DNA of 64,000 nucleotides from SABI01 sp963677695 (GCA_963677695.2 CAXXUJ010000001.1:310001-374000); one strand, 5' to 3'; positions 7,744 through 16,381 are shown, counted from the stretch's first letter. Notes: generated by a model from the sequence alone, not told the origin. Translations and numbers: made by a program.

Positions 7744-8655
7744 TTACACCATCTGAAGGACGACTGCCGCGATTCCGATCAGTGTGGGAACACCGAGGAA
7801 GAATCTGATCGACTGATCAGTACGGAACCTCGGGAACGAGGCACCGACGAAGACGGTATAGAAGTAGATCAGGAAGGTTTTAACTACCATAACGGGGATG
7901 TTCGTCGCTCCGCCGAAGTAGAGATTCATGAACAGAACGAGTTTCGCTCCGTTGAAGATCGCCCTGTTGGTCTGAAGCATACCGAGGAACGAGGAGTTCA
8001 TCTCGGTGGGAGGTCCGATCGGTATTTCCTGCGGTGCGATGACGACGCTGAAGGGATTCCCCATCGACATACCGAGGAAGGAGATCATCCCTGCTATCAT
8101 CGCCAGGGGATTGGTGAAGGCTATCCAGTTGAGAACTCCTCCCTGCTGTACCGCGACGATCTCTGTGATGGAGAGGGTGTGGTACTGAGAAGCAATCGCG
8201 ATCACCGAAAGGGCGAAGGGAACTTCGAATGCCGTCATCTGTGCAAGGCCTCTTGAAACCCCCACAGGAGAGTACGGGTGCCCGCTCTGACCGGCGCCGA
8301 GGGCCATACCGAGCTGACCGAAGAAGATGAAGTACATCACCAGCAGAAGGTCGCCCGAGAAGGAGAAGTTGGAAAAGACCACCGAACCGTAGACTGCGGG
8401 GATGAAGAGGTAGGTACCCAGTCCTCCAGCGAGACGGAACACCGGTCCGAGATAGAACATCACTCCGTGGTACACTCCGGTACGCTTGAAGTTATTCTTC
8501 AGGATATCGATATAGGGCTGCCATACCGGCTGACCTATCCTTCCCTGTACCTTGGCCCTTACACGGGCCATGGTACCACCGAGAATGAGACCATAGTTTG
8601 TGATAACGAACAGTGAGATGATCGTGTACCATGATTTTGTCAGTATTTCATTCAT
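7744..8655 (-). CDS. NuoH/MbhM-like membrane subunit
   Basis: Integral membrane protein of 303 residues with about eight hydrophobic segments, homologous to complex I NuoH and MbhM. The loop near ARVRAKVQGRIGQPVWQPY matches the NuoH motif RxxxRxQxRxGPxxxGxxQP, and ALSVIAIASQ plus PPTEMNSSF correspond to conserved acidic/loop parts near the quinone-chamber equivalent. It anchors the peripheral arm to the antiporter-like subunits. It lies between the fused antiporter gene (4-base gap) and the nuoB-like gene (14-base gap). Confidence 0.88.
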   Translation of the reverse strand: MNEILTKSWYTIISLFVITNYGLILGGTMARVRAKVQGRIGQPVWQPYIDILKNNFKRTGVYHGVMFYLGPVFRLAGGLGTYLFIPAVYGSVVFSNFSFSGDLLLVMYFIFFGQLGMALGAGQSGHPYSPVGVSRGLAQMTAFEVPFALSVIAIASQYHTLSITEIVAVQQGGVLNWIAFTNPLAMIAGMISFLGMSMGNPFSVVIAPQEIPIGPPTEMNSSFLGMLQTNRAIFNGAKLVLFMNLYFGGATNIPVMVVKTFLIYFYTVFVGASFPRFRTDQSIRFFLGVPTLIGIAAVVLQMV

Positions 8656-8659
8656 ATCT

Positions 8660-11600
8660 TCACATCCCTCTCTGAATTATCAGCAGCAGAATACTGGTAT
8701 AGAGTACGATCCAGAGTGCATACGTCTGGATATTTCCTGAGTAGAGCCTGCGCACCGCGCTTCCCGTCACTTCAGCTATGGAAACCACCTTACCCCAGAA
8801 ATTCGTCACGAGGGGAGCTTTCAGGAAACCGAGAGCCTTCTCGTACGGAGCAAAGAAATTGTATCCGTAGTGAGTGGTCTCAGGTTTGTAGGGACGTTCA
8901 GCCGCATAGACGATATTGAACTGCCCCACCTTCTGGGTATGCTTCCTCTGAACGATGAGAAGCCAGATGAGGGGAGCGAGGAAGACCCCGATCGTAACGA
9001 ACATCACTGCCGTTCCGTTCCAGTATCCGAGGGTCGAAAGTACCGTGTACCCTTCCCATGAGATCGTTGTAGGGAAATAGGGGGAGACAGCCTTCTCAAG
9101 CACTTTCAGGAAGGCCGATGGATAGACTGAGATGAACATGATGCCGATGATCCCGATGATCTGGGGAATCAGGAACCACAGGGGCGCTTCCTTGATATCA
9201 CGATGCTCGTCCTTCAGCTGCCCGAGGAATATCACGTGGATCAGGCGGAACAGGTAGAGGAAGGCGATTCCGGAGGCGAACATGGCTATGGCCGCCTGCA
9301 GGTACCATCCCTTCTCTATCAGGGCGGTATAGAGCATCCACTTCGAACCGAAGCCTGTGAGGGGCGGTACGCCAGAAAGGGCTATGATACCGATCAGGAC
9401 GGTGAAGAAGGTGACAGGCATGCGGGAGATCAGTCCCCCCATCTTGTACATAAGACGTGTCTGAGTCCGGTAGATCACTCCGCTAATTGCGATGAAGAGC
9501 ATTCCCTTGAAAAGGAGGTGAGTCACTGCAAGATAGAGTGAGTTCATCCAGCCAAGCTGGGTCATCAGAGCGTAAGAGAGAAGCATATACCCCACCTGCC
9601 CCATTGATGAGTATGCGAGTGTGTATTTGATATCTTCCTTGAAGAGTGCTAGGAACGCACCGGCGAATGCCGTAACCACCCCTATCCAACCGAGCAGGTC
9701 TGTGAAGGTCATACTTCCCAGTATTCCCTGCGAAGAGAGGGAGGGGAAGATATTCTGGCTGAATACACCGGAGAGAAGGAAGAGCATGAGAAGGCCTGCC
9801 TTGCTCAGCACGGAGGAGAAGAAGGTGCTCACATCATCATCACTCTCGGCGTATGCGCCGGGAAGCCAGATGTGCAGCCCGATGGCTCCCATCTTGACCA
9901 GGAAGCCAACGCCGAAGAGTACGGCCGCCATGGCACCGGATCCGAGTGCAAGGGCTGCCAGGATACTGAACGCACCTGCCAGTGAGAATGTCAGGTAACG
10001 CAGTCCTGCGGCAGAGGATTTCTGTCCCCTCACAACAAGGAAAAAGGAGGAGATCGTCATCAGTTCCCACGAGAAGAAAAACTGCAGAGTAGTCTGGGCA
10101 TAGATGAGCGAGCCGAGTGAGAAGACCATCGTGACAAGCATTCCTGTCAGTCCTGTGTGTCTTCCCTTGCGGTTCATGAGCGCGATCATCTGCACTGCCG
10201 ATCCGGCAATGAAGATCAGTGCGAACACTTCCCGTATGCCGTCCAGTGTGGTGTAAGCGAAATAACCGTAGGCAGCCGATGCTGCAATGGCTAACAGGAT
10301 CTGAATCTTCAATGGAATGCGCAGCAGATCGAGGAGTGTCCAGATCAGAAGAGCTGCCAGAGGCAGGAGCATGATCAGATCGACGATAGATGAGATTTCA
10401 CCGGGCATGAGGAAAAGGAGAGAGAGGAAACCCCCTGCAGCTGCGAGGACGATCGAAGAGAGGGTCGGTGCGAGCCAGGGAAGGCCGAAGGTCCCCTTCT
10501 CAGCTTCCGGAGCTGCTTCGGCAGGAACAGCGAAGTCATCTTCAATAATCTCATCGTGTACCGCTCCGTCATCAGAGGTATCCTTGATCGATTTCAGGAA
10601 CCATCTGAACAGGTAGACTGCTTCGATAAGAGATCCGAGCAGGATGATGAAAGACCATGAGTAGGCTCCGAGTGAGACAAGGCCGGTAACCAGAGCCCAC
10701 TTCGCCCAGAAGGCGGGGAAAGGAGGGAACCCGGCAAGGGCCGAGGTGAGTATTCCCTGAACCGCGATGCCGACCGCTGATCCCTTGTTCTTCCCGAGCG
10801 TAGCGAGACTCTTCTGTCCCGTGATTCCCGTCACCCAGAACAGACCGATCTTGCTGAACAGATGATTCCCTGCGAGTAAGAGGAGAGGGAGGAAGATTCC
10901 TCCGAACAACCGGGCTGAGAGCATATCACCGTAGTAGGTGCCGACAGAAGCGACCAAAACAAGAAGGCCGATCTGACCGATCGAAGAGTACCCGAGCATG
11001 CGCCTCACTGAATCCTGCTTGAGAGCCAGCAGCTGACTGAAGAGGAACGTCGCCCCACCGCTTAATGCAGCCACCTGAAGGATCGAGAGGTTGAACAGAG
11101 GCATGATCTTGTAGAGAACAAAGAAGACCGCCGTCGCACTTGCACCGCTCACCAGCGATGATACTTCCGTATCCGCCGCCTGATAGACATCGGCTCCCCA
11201 ACCGTTTGCCGGGAACGGTTTCAGTTCGATCAGCAAAGAAGCAGCGACGAAGAAGACCGCCGTCATACCGATACGATTATCGAGCATCGAGCTCTTTGCA
11301 ATCATGTCATCAAGATTGAGTGTTCCTGTTATTCTGTAAAGGAAGATGACGCCGATCAGGTAGAACGCTGATGCGATTCCACCGGCGATCATCAGTTTGA
11401 TGCCCGCTTCAAAGGATTTTCCGCTGTTTTTTGATGCAACGAGTGCGTACAGAGATATAGAAGAGATTTCCATGAACACGAACATATTGAACAGGTCACG
11501 GCTCAGAATCAGTCCGTTCACTCCGAGAAGAAGGGTCATCAGAAGAATCTGGGAGGAATCGTTCCATGCCTTCTTTCCTCTGCTGAGTGAATAGATCACA

Positions 11601-11881
11601 TTCAGGAATGCACCGCCGTTGATCAGAAGAAGGAAGAGCGTTTCCTGTATCCCCACCTGCAGGTTGATCGAGATGGGAGCCTTAAATCCTGCGGTCTGGA
11701 ACACGAACGACTGCATCGCAGATGCATCAAGGGCTGTCAGCCACTGGAGGGGGAAGAGAACGCCTGCGGCGAGAACGGCAGTGACGAGCACTGCTCCCGC
11801 TTTTTTATGGACGCGTGCGATGAGAGGGTGCAGAAATGCTGATGCAAGCAGCAGCGCTATGAGATAGAGGGGATTCACCAT
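8660..11881 (-). CDS. Fused double antiporter-like subunit (NuoN/MrpD-like x2)
   Basis: Very long (1073 residues) polytopic membrane protein made of two complete antiporter-like modules. Module 1, residues 1 to about 500, has the Glu-bearing helix FNMFVFMEISSISLYAL; module 2, from about 540, has FFFSWELMTISSFFLVV. Each is about 500 residues, the length of one NuoL/M/N or MrpD protein. Related Mbx operons usually carry two separate genes here, so this appears to be a gene fusion. These modules carry H+ or Na+ channels in Mrp antiporters and complex I. A hydrophilic acidic linker (EIIEDDFAVPAEAAPEAE) lies between the modules. It overlaps mrpC by 7 bases. I see no stop or frameshift near the joint. 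Confidence 0.88.
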   Translation of the reverse strand: MVNPLYLIALLLASAFLHPLIARVHKKAGAVLVTAVLAAGVLFPLQWLTALDASAMQSFVFQTAGFKAPISINLQVGIQETLFLLLINGGAFLNVIYSLSRGKKAWNDSSQILLMTLLLGVNGLILSRDLFNMFVFMEISSISLYALVASKNSGKSFEAGIKLMIAGGIASAFYLIGVIFLYRITGTLNLDDMIAKSSMLDNRIGMTAVFFVAASLLIELKPFPANGWGADVYQAADTEVSSLVSGASATAVFFVLYKIMPLFNLSILQVAALSGGATFLFSQLLALKQDSVRRMLGYSSIGQIGLLVLVASVGTYYGDMLSARLFGGIFLPLLLLAGNHLFSKIGLFWVTGITGQKSLATLGKNKGSAVGIAVQGILTSALAGFPPFPAFWAKWALVTGLVSLGAYSWSFIILLGSLIEAVYLFRWFLKSIKDTSDDGAVHDEIIEDDFAVPAEAAPEAEKGTFGLPWLAPTLSSIVLAAAGGFLSLLFLMPGEISSIVDLIMLLPLAALLIWTLLDLLRIPLKIQILLAIAASAAYGYFAYTTLDGIREVFALIFIAGSAVQMIALMNRKGRHTGLTGMLVTMVFSLGSLIYAQTTLQFFFSWELMTISSFFLVVRGQKSSAAGLRYLTFSLAGAFSILAALALGSGAMAAVLFGVGFLVKMGAIGLHIWLPGAYAESDDDVSTFFSSVLSKAGLLMLFLLSGVFSQNIFPSLSSQGILGSMTFTDLLGWIGVVTAFAGAFLALFKEDIKYTLAYSSMGQVGYMLLSYALMTQLGWMNSLYLAVTHLLFKGMLFIAISGVIYRTQTRLMYKMGGLISRMPVTFFTVLIGIIALSGVPPLTGFGSKWMLYTALIEKGWYLQAAIAMFASGIAFLYLFRLIHVIFLGQLKDEHRDIKEAPLWFLIPQIIGIIGIMFISVYPSAFLKVLEKAVSPYFPTTISWEGYTVLSTLGYWNGTAVMFVTIGVFLAPLIWLLIVQRKHTQKVGQFNIVYAAERPYKPETTHYGYNFFAPYEKALGFLKAPLVTNFWGKVVSIAEVTGSAVRRLYSGNIQTYALWIVLYTSILLLIIQRGM

Positions 11882-12240
11882 TTCAACTCCTTCAGGTCAT
11901 CGACCTCTAGACTTCCTTTTGAAGCATGCAGGCGGATTGCGTAACTGAGCATCAGTGCCGTTACCGCAAGACCAATGACGATAGCTGTAAGAACGAGAGC
12001 CGAGGGGACAGGGTCCACGACCTTGGAAGCCGCACCTGCCACTGCCAGAGCCTCATCGAAGATTGGAGCCGTACCCTCTTTCACATATCCTATACCTACC
12101 ATGACGACATGCACCCCGGTATCGAGAAGAGAGAAACTGATGATGATACGGAACACATCCTTGCGGGTAAGAAGACCCCAGAATCCTATACACACCAGAA
12201 GGAATCCGATAGCCAGTACAATCTGAGACATCATGAGCAC
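11875..12240 (-). CDS. mrpC: MrpC/NuoK-like subunit
   Basis: Three-helix membrane protein of 121 residues, homologous to MrpC (MnhC) and NuoK. The conserved Gly-rich first helix (IGFLLVCIGFWGLLTRKD) and the segment DPVPSALVLTAIVIGLA with the VLTAIVI signature are diagnostic. In complex I the equivalent subunit lies on the ion path beside the antiporter modules. Overlaps mrpB upstream by 10 bases and the fused antiporter gene downstream by 7 bases. Confidence 0.9.
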   Translation of the reverse strand: MLMMSQIVLAIGFLLVCIGFWGLLTRKDVFRIIISFSLLDTGVHVVMVGIGYVKEGTAPIFDEALAVAGAASKVVDPVPSALVLTAIVIGLAVTALMLSYAIRLHASKGSLEVDDLKELKW

Positions 12241-12932
12241 CTCCTCATGGCATCCACGATTCCGGTAAGCTCCGAACCTACCTTGATGCCTATCAGGATA
12301 TAGATAACGGGAATCGCACCCGCGCTTATCATCTGTCCGAACTCTCCGGAGGGAAGAAAGCGGGGATCAAGGAAGCCCCCTGCCAGCCAGAGACCGAGGA
12401 GACCCACAGCGACATATGCCGCACCGGAAAAAGCTTCCGCTCTCTTCAGGAGTGCATGGTTGAGTTCAATCCTGCAGTCCGCAAACAGAAGAAGGAGGAA
12501 CGCAGAGGCAAGAACGACTCCCCCCTGGAAACCTCCGCCTGGCGTCAGATGACCGTTTATGAAGATATAGACACCGAAGAGAACAAGAATCGGGAAGAGG
12601 AAAGCAGCCCCCGTCGCCAGGAGCTCAGAGCCCTGTCTGCGGCCGTACCCCAGATCCACCTTCTCCTTCTTTCCATGGGAACCGACCAGAAGGGCGGTCA
12701 CTCCGGTAGTAGCCGTGAAGAGGACCATGACCTCACCGAGAGTATCGAGACCGCGGTAACTGACCACCACGGAAGTGACCAGGTTCGCAGCTCCCAGTTC
12801 AGCAGCACCGTTCTCTACATAGTGGACTGCCAGAGGACTGAGTCCCATATCATCAGCAATCCAGGAAGCTAAGGGGAAGAACGTGACAGCAGAGGCAACC
12901 AGTGCGAGAATTATAATCAGACGTTTCATCAT
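12231..12932 (-). CDS. mrpB: MrpB-like subunit
   Basis: Membrane protein of 233 residues covering the MbhE plus MbhF or MrpA C-terminus plus MrpB region. The MnhB domain shows in the second half: INGHLTPGGGFQGGVVLASAF, a hallmark of MrpB. The first 90 residues (ending TTGVTALLVGSHGKK) match the small MbhE-like extension. In Mrp antiporters MrpB is needed for Na+/H+ exchange. Overlaps the MbhD-like gene by 4 bases (ATGA) upstream and mrpC by 10 bases downstream. Confidence 0.88.
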   Translation of the reverse strand: MMKRLIIILALVASAVTFFPLASWIADDMGLSPLAVHYVENGAAELGAANLVTSVVVSYRGLDTLGEVMVLFTATTGVTALLVGSHGKKEKVDLGYGRRQGSELLATGAAFLFPILVLFGVYIFINGHLTPGGGFQGGVVLASAFLLLLFADCRIELNHALLKRAEAFSGAAYVAVGLLGLWLAGGFLDPRFLPSGEFGQMISAGAIPVIYILIGIKVGSELTGIVDAMRRCS

Positions 12933-13228
12933 AACTGCACTTCCTCCTCCTTCTTTGCCTTCACAGAGACATCACCCTTGGAGGCTCGTTCTTTATTCGC
13001 CTTGATGCGGGCCCAGGAGAAAAGGAAGACGACTGTCGTCAATGCCGAGCCGATAGCTGCCTCGGTCATTGCGACATCGGGAGCTCCGAGAAGCAGGTAG
13101 ACGAGTGAGGCCACCAGTGAAACTACTCCTGCGGCAAGTATTGCAGAGACGGTATCCTTCAGATGCAGAGCGGCAACGGCGCCGACGATCATGACAAGAC
13201 CGAAAAGAATTACTATGAGAAGACTCAT
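12929..13228 (-). CDS. MbhD-like small membrane subunit (DUF4040)
   Basis: Three-helix protein of 99 residues with the segment LLLGAPDVAMTEAAIGSALTT, typical of the MbhD/DUF4040 part that is fused to the end of MrpA in classical Mrp operons. Here it is a free subunit, as in Mbh/Mbx complexes. A charged C-terminal tail (KAKKEEEVQL) follows the last helix. Overlaps mrpG and mrpB by 4 bases each. Confidence 0.85.
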   Translation of the reverse strand: MSLLIVILFGLVMIVGAVAALHLKDTVSAILAAGVVSLVASLVYLLLGAPDVAMTEAAIGSALTTVVFLFSWARIKANKERASKGDVSVKAKKEEEVQL

Positions 13229-13590
13229 TCCATTCCCTCCTTTTGTTCTTCTGATTCATCCTCTGCCAAGGCATCCTGTGCTGCGGAGGAGGAGATATCT
13301 TTGAGGATCGGACTCTTTCCCGTGTAGTGCAGTGCTCGCGCAAGCACGTGGGAAGAGAGGGGGTTCGTGATGAAGATGAATACGATGAGTATCAGGAGCT
13401 TTGTCCACCAGGCTGGATGCACCAGTGCGATGCCTATGAAGAAAAGCATGCTCCCCAGTGTGGTGGCTTTGGTTCCCGTCTGCATCCTGTTGTAGGTATC
13501 GGGCATACGGATGACGCCCACAGCGGCAAGAAGGAGAAACAAGGAACCGGCAAGAGAGATGAGTGAACCGATGATAGCGAGTACTTCCAT
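13225..13590 (-). CDS. mrpG: MrpG-like subunit
   Basis: Membrane protein of 121 residues with the PhaG_MnhG core: GVIRMPDTYNRMQTGTKATTLG in the first half (family pattern R-x-PD-xx-R-x-H-A/TxKxxTLG) and two further helices. The C-terminal 35 residues are polar and acidic. It is a structural subunit of Na+/H+ antiporter modules. One base separates it from mrpF upstream, and it overlaps the MbhD-like gene by 4 bases. Confidence 0.9.
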   Translation of the reverse strand: MEVLAIIGSLISLAGSLFLLLAAVGVIRMPDTYNRMQTGTKATTLGSMLFFIGIALVHPAWWTKLLILIVFIFITNPLSSHVLARALHYTGKSPILKDISSSAAQDALAEDESEEQKEGME

Positions 13591-13591
13591 A

Positions 13592-13852
13592 TCAGAGCCC
13601 CCTTTCCATATAACGGGCGATAGCCACTACGCCGAGAAAACTGATCAATCCATAGACCAGAGCGACATCAAGGTACAGCACCCTTCCGAGAAGGTGGGAA
13701 AGATAGGCGATAGCCGAAAGAGCCATGATCGTCATGGCATCAAGGGCGACAACCCTGTCCCCGAGTTCCGGTCCGACAATCATCCTCACAAACGTGATAA
13801 TCATAGCAGCTCCCATGATGAGAGCTGAAACGGTGAATATGATATTAGCCAA
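13592..13852 (-). CDS. mrpF: MrpF-like subunit
   Basis: Three-helix membrane protein of 86 residues. The segment RMIVGPELGDRVVALDAMT matches the MrpF signature (R-xxxGP-xxxDRVVALD). It is a subunit of the Mrp-type cation/proton antiporter part of the complex. Overlaps mrpE by 8 bases. Confidence 0.92.
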   Translation of the reverse strand: MANIIFTVSALIMGAAMIITFVRMIVGPELGDRVVALDAMTIMALSAIAYLSHLLGRVLYLDVALVYGLISFLGVVAIARYMERGL

Positions 13853-14342
13853 AGACGACCTCCAGATATTTCTCGAACTGAGTCACGATCTTCTTCGTCG
13901 CAGAATCGACATCCATTGAGTCAACGGAAATCCAGTGGATATAGAAATCCTCCCCTTTCGTCTCTACCGTGATCGTTCCCGGAGTGAGGGTGATCGAGTT
14001 CGCAAGAACGAGCCTTCCCAGCCGGCTTTCCAGTTTCGTGGAAACCTTCACGATACCGGGATTCAGAGGGATGACCGGTTGAACCACTCTCAGAGCGACA
14101 TCAAGGTTTGCTTTGAAGATCTCCTTCACCAGGACAAGGACATAGAGGATGAAGAAGAGAATCCTTTTCGGCAGCAGAGGAATCTCACGATAGATCGAGA
14201 GATTCGGCAGGGGCAGTGCTACCAGTACGAGAGCGATGATGAATCCTATCCCCACGTCCTGTAGTGTGAGCGGTGCCATAAGGGCCAGCCACACCAGGTA
14301 GAGAACTAGGAATGATTTCAGACGGATAAGAACACCTTTCAT
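13845..14342 (-). CDS. mrpE: MrpE-like subunit, first gene of the operon
   Basis: Membrane protein of 165 residues: two or three N-terminal helices and a cytoplasmic MnhE domain with LVLANSITLTPGTITVE, the standard family signature. In Mrp systems it aids assembly. The start at 14342 was chosen because AGGAGGAGGAAT stands just before it; an ATG 12 codons upstream would translate that ribosome-binding site as Arg-Arg-Arg. A sigma70-type promoter lies about 70-97 bases upstream. First of twelve genes (mrpE through the ferredoxin-GltD fusion at 3558) with no gap over 15 bases. Confidence 0.9.
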   Translation of the reverse strand: MKGVLIRLKSFLVLYLVWLALMAPLTLQDVGIGFIIALVLVALPLPNLSIYREIPLLPKRILFFILYVLVLVKEIFKANLDVALRVVQPVIPLNPGIVKVSTKLESRLGRLVLANSITLTPGTITVETKGEDFYIHWISVDSMDVDSATKKIVTQFEKYLEVVFG

Positions 14343-14410
14343 TGTATTCCTCCTCCTTTGGATGATCAGAAAGACCACATACCGATGCTATACATTCAAT
14401 AGTTTAGTAC

Positions 14411-14439
14411 ATGTTAAAATGTTAAATTGTACCTGTCAA
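14411..14439 (-). promoter_or_regulatory. Sigma70-type promoter of the Mrp/Mbx operon
   Basis: On the minus strand TTGACA (14434-14439) is followed after exactly 17 bases by TAACAT (14411-14416). It is 68 bases upstream of the mrpE start at 14342 and is the only strong candidate in the divergent gap with tag. Confidence 0.65.
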
Positions 14440-14548
14440 CATTTTTTTATCGATATGTGAAGATCGAAGAAAGCGAGCAGAATCCAATGAAAAACCGTGC
14501 TACAATGGAGAAGATTTTTTCCATAGGGAATGGAAACTGGAGGAATAG

Positions 14549-15145
14549 ATGGGCAGATGCAGCTGGACAGGTGATGATCCTCTCCTGATTGAATATCACG
14601 ACAGCGAGTGGGGCATGCCTCTGTACGATGATGTGAAGCAGTTCGAGTTCATCAGTCTCGAAGTGATGCAGTGCGGGCTGAGCTGGCTTACCGTGCTGAA
14701 AAAGCGGGAAATATTCCGTTCTGTTTTCGAAGGTTTTGACCCGGTGAGGATCGCTGAATTCGACGAAGATACGATAGAAAAGATCATGAAAGCAGAGGGG
14801 ATGATCCGTTCCCCGAGAAAAATCAAGGCAATTATAGGCAATGCGAAAGCCTTTCTTGCTATGCAGGAAGAATTCGGTTCCTTTTCTACCTACCTGTGGT
14901 CTTTCACTGAAAATGAGGTGATGGAATACCCGGGACATGGTGACGGCAGTGTCGTTATCGCGAAAAATGAACTTTCGGACAGAATCAGCAAAGACCTGAA
15001 AAAACGGGGATTTTCATTCATAGGATCGATCACGATCTATTCTCACCTTCAGGCAGCGGGAATCATAAACGATCACCATACAGATTGTTTCAGGTATCAG
15101 GAGTGTAAAAGCACCGGCGCACAGATAGCCGGTGCCAGGGTTTGA
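14549..15145 (+). CDS. tag: DNA-3-methyladenine glycosylase I
   Basis: Base-excision repair enzyme of 198 residues that removes 3-methyladenine from DNA. MGRCSWTGDD starts the protein; Cys4, His17 and the C-terminal HxxxC pair (His176, Cys180) match the four zinc ligands of E. coli Tag, and EYHDSEWGMPLYDD is the family signature. GGAGGAAT lies 5-12 bases upstream of the ATG. It is divergent from the Mrp/Mbx operon and convergent with ssb; a hairpin inside its 3' end probably serves ssb. Confidence 0.95.
   Translation: MGRCSWTGDDPLLIEYHDSEWGMPLYDDVKQFEFISLEVMQCGLSWLTVLKKREIFRSVFEGFDPVRIAEFDEDTIEKIMKAEGMIRSPRKIKAIIGNAKAFLAMQEEFGSFSTYLWSFTENEVMEYPGHGDGSVVIAKNELSDRISKDLKKRGFSFIGSITIYSHLQAAGIINDHHTDCFRYQECKSTGAQIAGARV
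15111..15135 (-). terminator. Intrinsic terminator for ssb inside the tag 3' end
   Basis: Perfect 8-bp stem GCACCGGC/GCCGGTGC with a 9-base loop. On the minus strand it is followed at once by TTTT, so it would stop transcription coming from ssb; it overlaps the last codons of tag. Confidence 0.6.
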
Positions 15146-15159
15146 TAGGACCTCCTTGA

Positions 15160-15495
15160 TTACTCAGTTGACATAGAGAAGTCTACATGTTCGGCAACGA
15201 CTACCATTTTCTCCTTCTCCTCCCCCTCTTCATTCTTCCACCGGTTCTGCTTGAGGCGACCGACAACCCGTACCTTCTTACCCTTTTTCAGGTAGGAACC
15301 ACAGGTTTCTGCCAGATTCCCCCAGGACTCGACAGGAAGGTAGAGAGTCTCCTGAATGACTTCCTTCTCCTTATTTCTGTAGTACCTGTTGGTAGCCACA
15401 GAAAAATTACACACACTTGACCCGTTCGAGGTCACATTCACATCCGGATCATGGGTAAGATTCCCTTCGACCAGAATCGAATTCAGATTATTCAT
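15160..15495 (-). CDS. ssb: Single-stranded DNA-binding protein, short form
   Basis: OB-fold protein of 111 residues binding single-stranded DNA. MNNLNSILVEGNLTHDPDV, SVATNRYYRNKE, VESWGNLAE and GKKVRVVGRLKQNRW follow the Ssb family order. Most bacterial replicative Ssb proteins have about 150-180 residues with an acidic tail ending in D-D-D-I-P-F. This protein stops right after the OB fold (HVDFSMSTE) and lacks that partner-docking tail, so it may be an accessory Ssb. AGGAGGATATC precedes the start. Copies of this leader and start occur at 16569 and 21001. Confidence 0.88.
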   Translation of the reverse strand: MNNLNSILVEGNLTHDPDVNVTSNGSSVCNFSVATNRYYRNKEKEVIQETLYLPVESWGNLAETCGSYLKKGKKVRVVGRLKQNRWKNEEGEEKEKMVVVAEHVDFSMSTE

Positions 15496-15525
15496 CTCTG
15501 ATATCCTCCTATACCTGAAGTACGG
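15479..15525. repeat. ssb leader/start segment, parent copy
   Basis: The first six codons, ribosome-binding site and leader of ssb. The same 45-47 bases recur with a few changes at 16569-16615 and 21001-21045; common blocks are CTCTGATATCCTCC and ACCTGAAGTACGG (plus strand). Confidence 0.7.
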
Positions 15526-15752
15526 AAGGGAGGAGCATTCTGCTTCAGCAATTCGACTAAAGTAATAAAAGAATCCGCCATTTCAAATCTGAAGGGAGAT
15601 TCCCTACCTGGTACCGATAGTGACAGTTATAAAAGGTGAACTCGTGCAATCAGTTCGATGCTGTGTTTGCTCTGTTCATGTGGCTCGCTCAATCGTCAAG
15701 GTAAACAAATGGGGGGAGTAGGAATTCTTTTCATATTCATGAGAGAACTCAC

Positions 15753-16130
15753 TCATACTCTATGATTTGAGATCCAATTATGGATTTCGGGAATTTTCCA
15801 AGATCCATCGGCAACGGATAAGCCTAGCTCAACAAGATCCTCATCAGAAAACTCAAGTCTAACCCCATTAATCTCAAGAAACACATCACAAAGATGAACA
15901 CCTATCCGTTTATTACCATCTATGAATGGATGATTCTGGATGAGACAATAACAGAGAGCTGCCGCCTTTCTTTCCTTTCCCGGGTACAAATCTTTTCCGT
16001 CAAACGTCTGGAACGGGGTGTTCAGTGCTGATTCCAATGCCCCATGGTCCCTTAATCCATACATACCTCCGGAAGCCTCAATGAGATATTTCTGTATAAG
16101 TAACGCCTGAGGTAGTGAAATGGTGATCAC
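15753..16130 (-). CDS. doc: Doc-type Fic-fold toxin
   Basis: Toxin of a type II system, 125 residues. The Fic/Doc core HPFIDGNKR is at 67-75, with the catalytic His67 and the Lys-Arg end typical of Doc, which phosphorylates EF-Tu in the P1 system. The N-terminal LIEASGGMYGLRDHGALESAL is also Doc-like. It overlaps the antitoxin gene by 4 bases (ATGA), so translation is coupled. All key residues are intact, so it is probably functional. Confidence 0.93.
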   Translation of the reverse strand: MITISLPQALLIQKYLIEASGGMYGLRDHGALESALNTPFQTFDGKDLYPGKERKAAALCYCLIQNHPFIDGNKRIGVHLCDVFLEINGVRLEFSDEDLVELGLSVADGSWKIPEIHNWISNHRV

Positions 16131-16369
16131 TTAGCAAGCTCCTCGTATGCAGCTTTATGACGATGGAATGCCCTTTTTGAGACTGCAAGCAGTTCTTCAT
16201 CCGATATCTGCTCGTCAGCAGCGAGCTGATCATATGAGATAATTACATACTTGGGTGCATTATTCTTTAGAATCACAACAGATCCGTTCTCATCTACAGC
16301 ACGAGCGACCTTTGAGAAATTTCGGTTCGCATCTGTAATGGAAACCAGATTTTTCGTATCTATCATCAT
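16127..16369 (-). CDS. phd: Phd-type antitoxin
   Basis: Antitoxin of 80 residues with the Phd/YefM fold: ITDANRNFSKVARAVDENG then VVILKNNAPKYVIISYDQ. The N-terminal part binds DNA and represses the operon; the C-terminal part (after residue 55) should wrap the Doc toxin. GGAGGGAAGAACA precedes the ATG. The upstream region has a good promoter and a GTGTACAC palindrome. Confidence 0.92.
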   Translation of the reverse strand: MMIDTKNLVSITDANRNFSKVARAVDENGSVVILKNNAPKYVIISYDQLAADEQISDEELLAVSKRAFHRHKAAYEELAK

Positions 16370-16381
16370 TGTTCTTCCCTC

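Noticed and set aside
3558..14342. Classical complex I (nuo) operon or an H2-evolving Mbh hydrogenase
   Set aside because: NuoE/F/G are absent and the Mrp module is present, while the catalytic subunit lacks the C-terminal CxxC needed for NiFe binding.
14447..14938. 163-residue minus-strand frame
   Set aside because: It is antisense to the tag gene, which has all expected zinc ligands.
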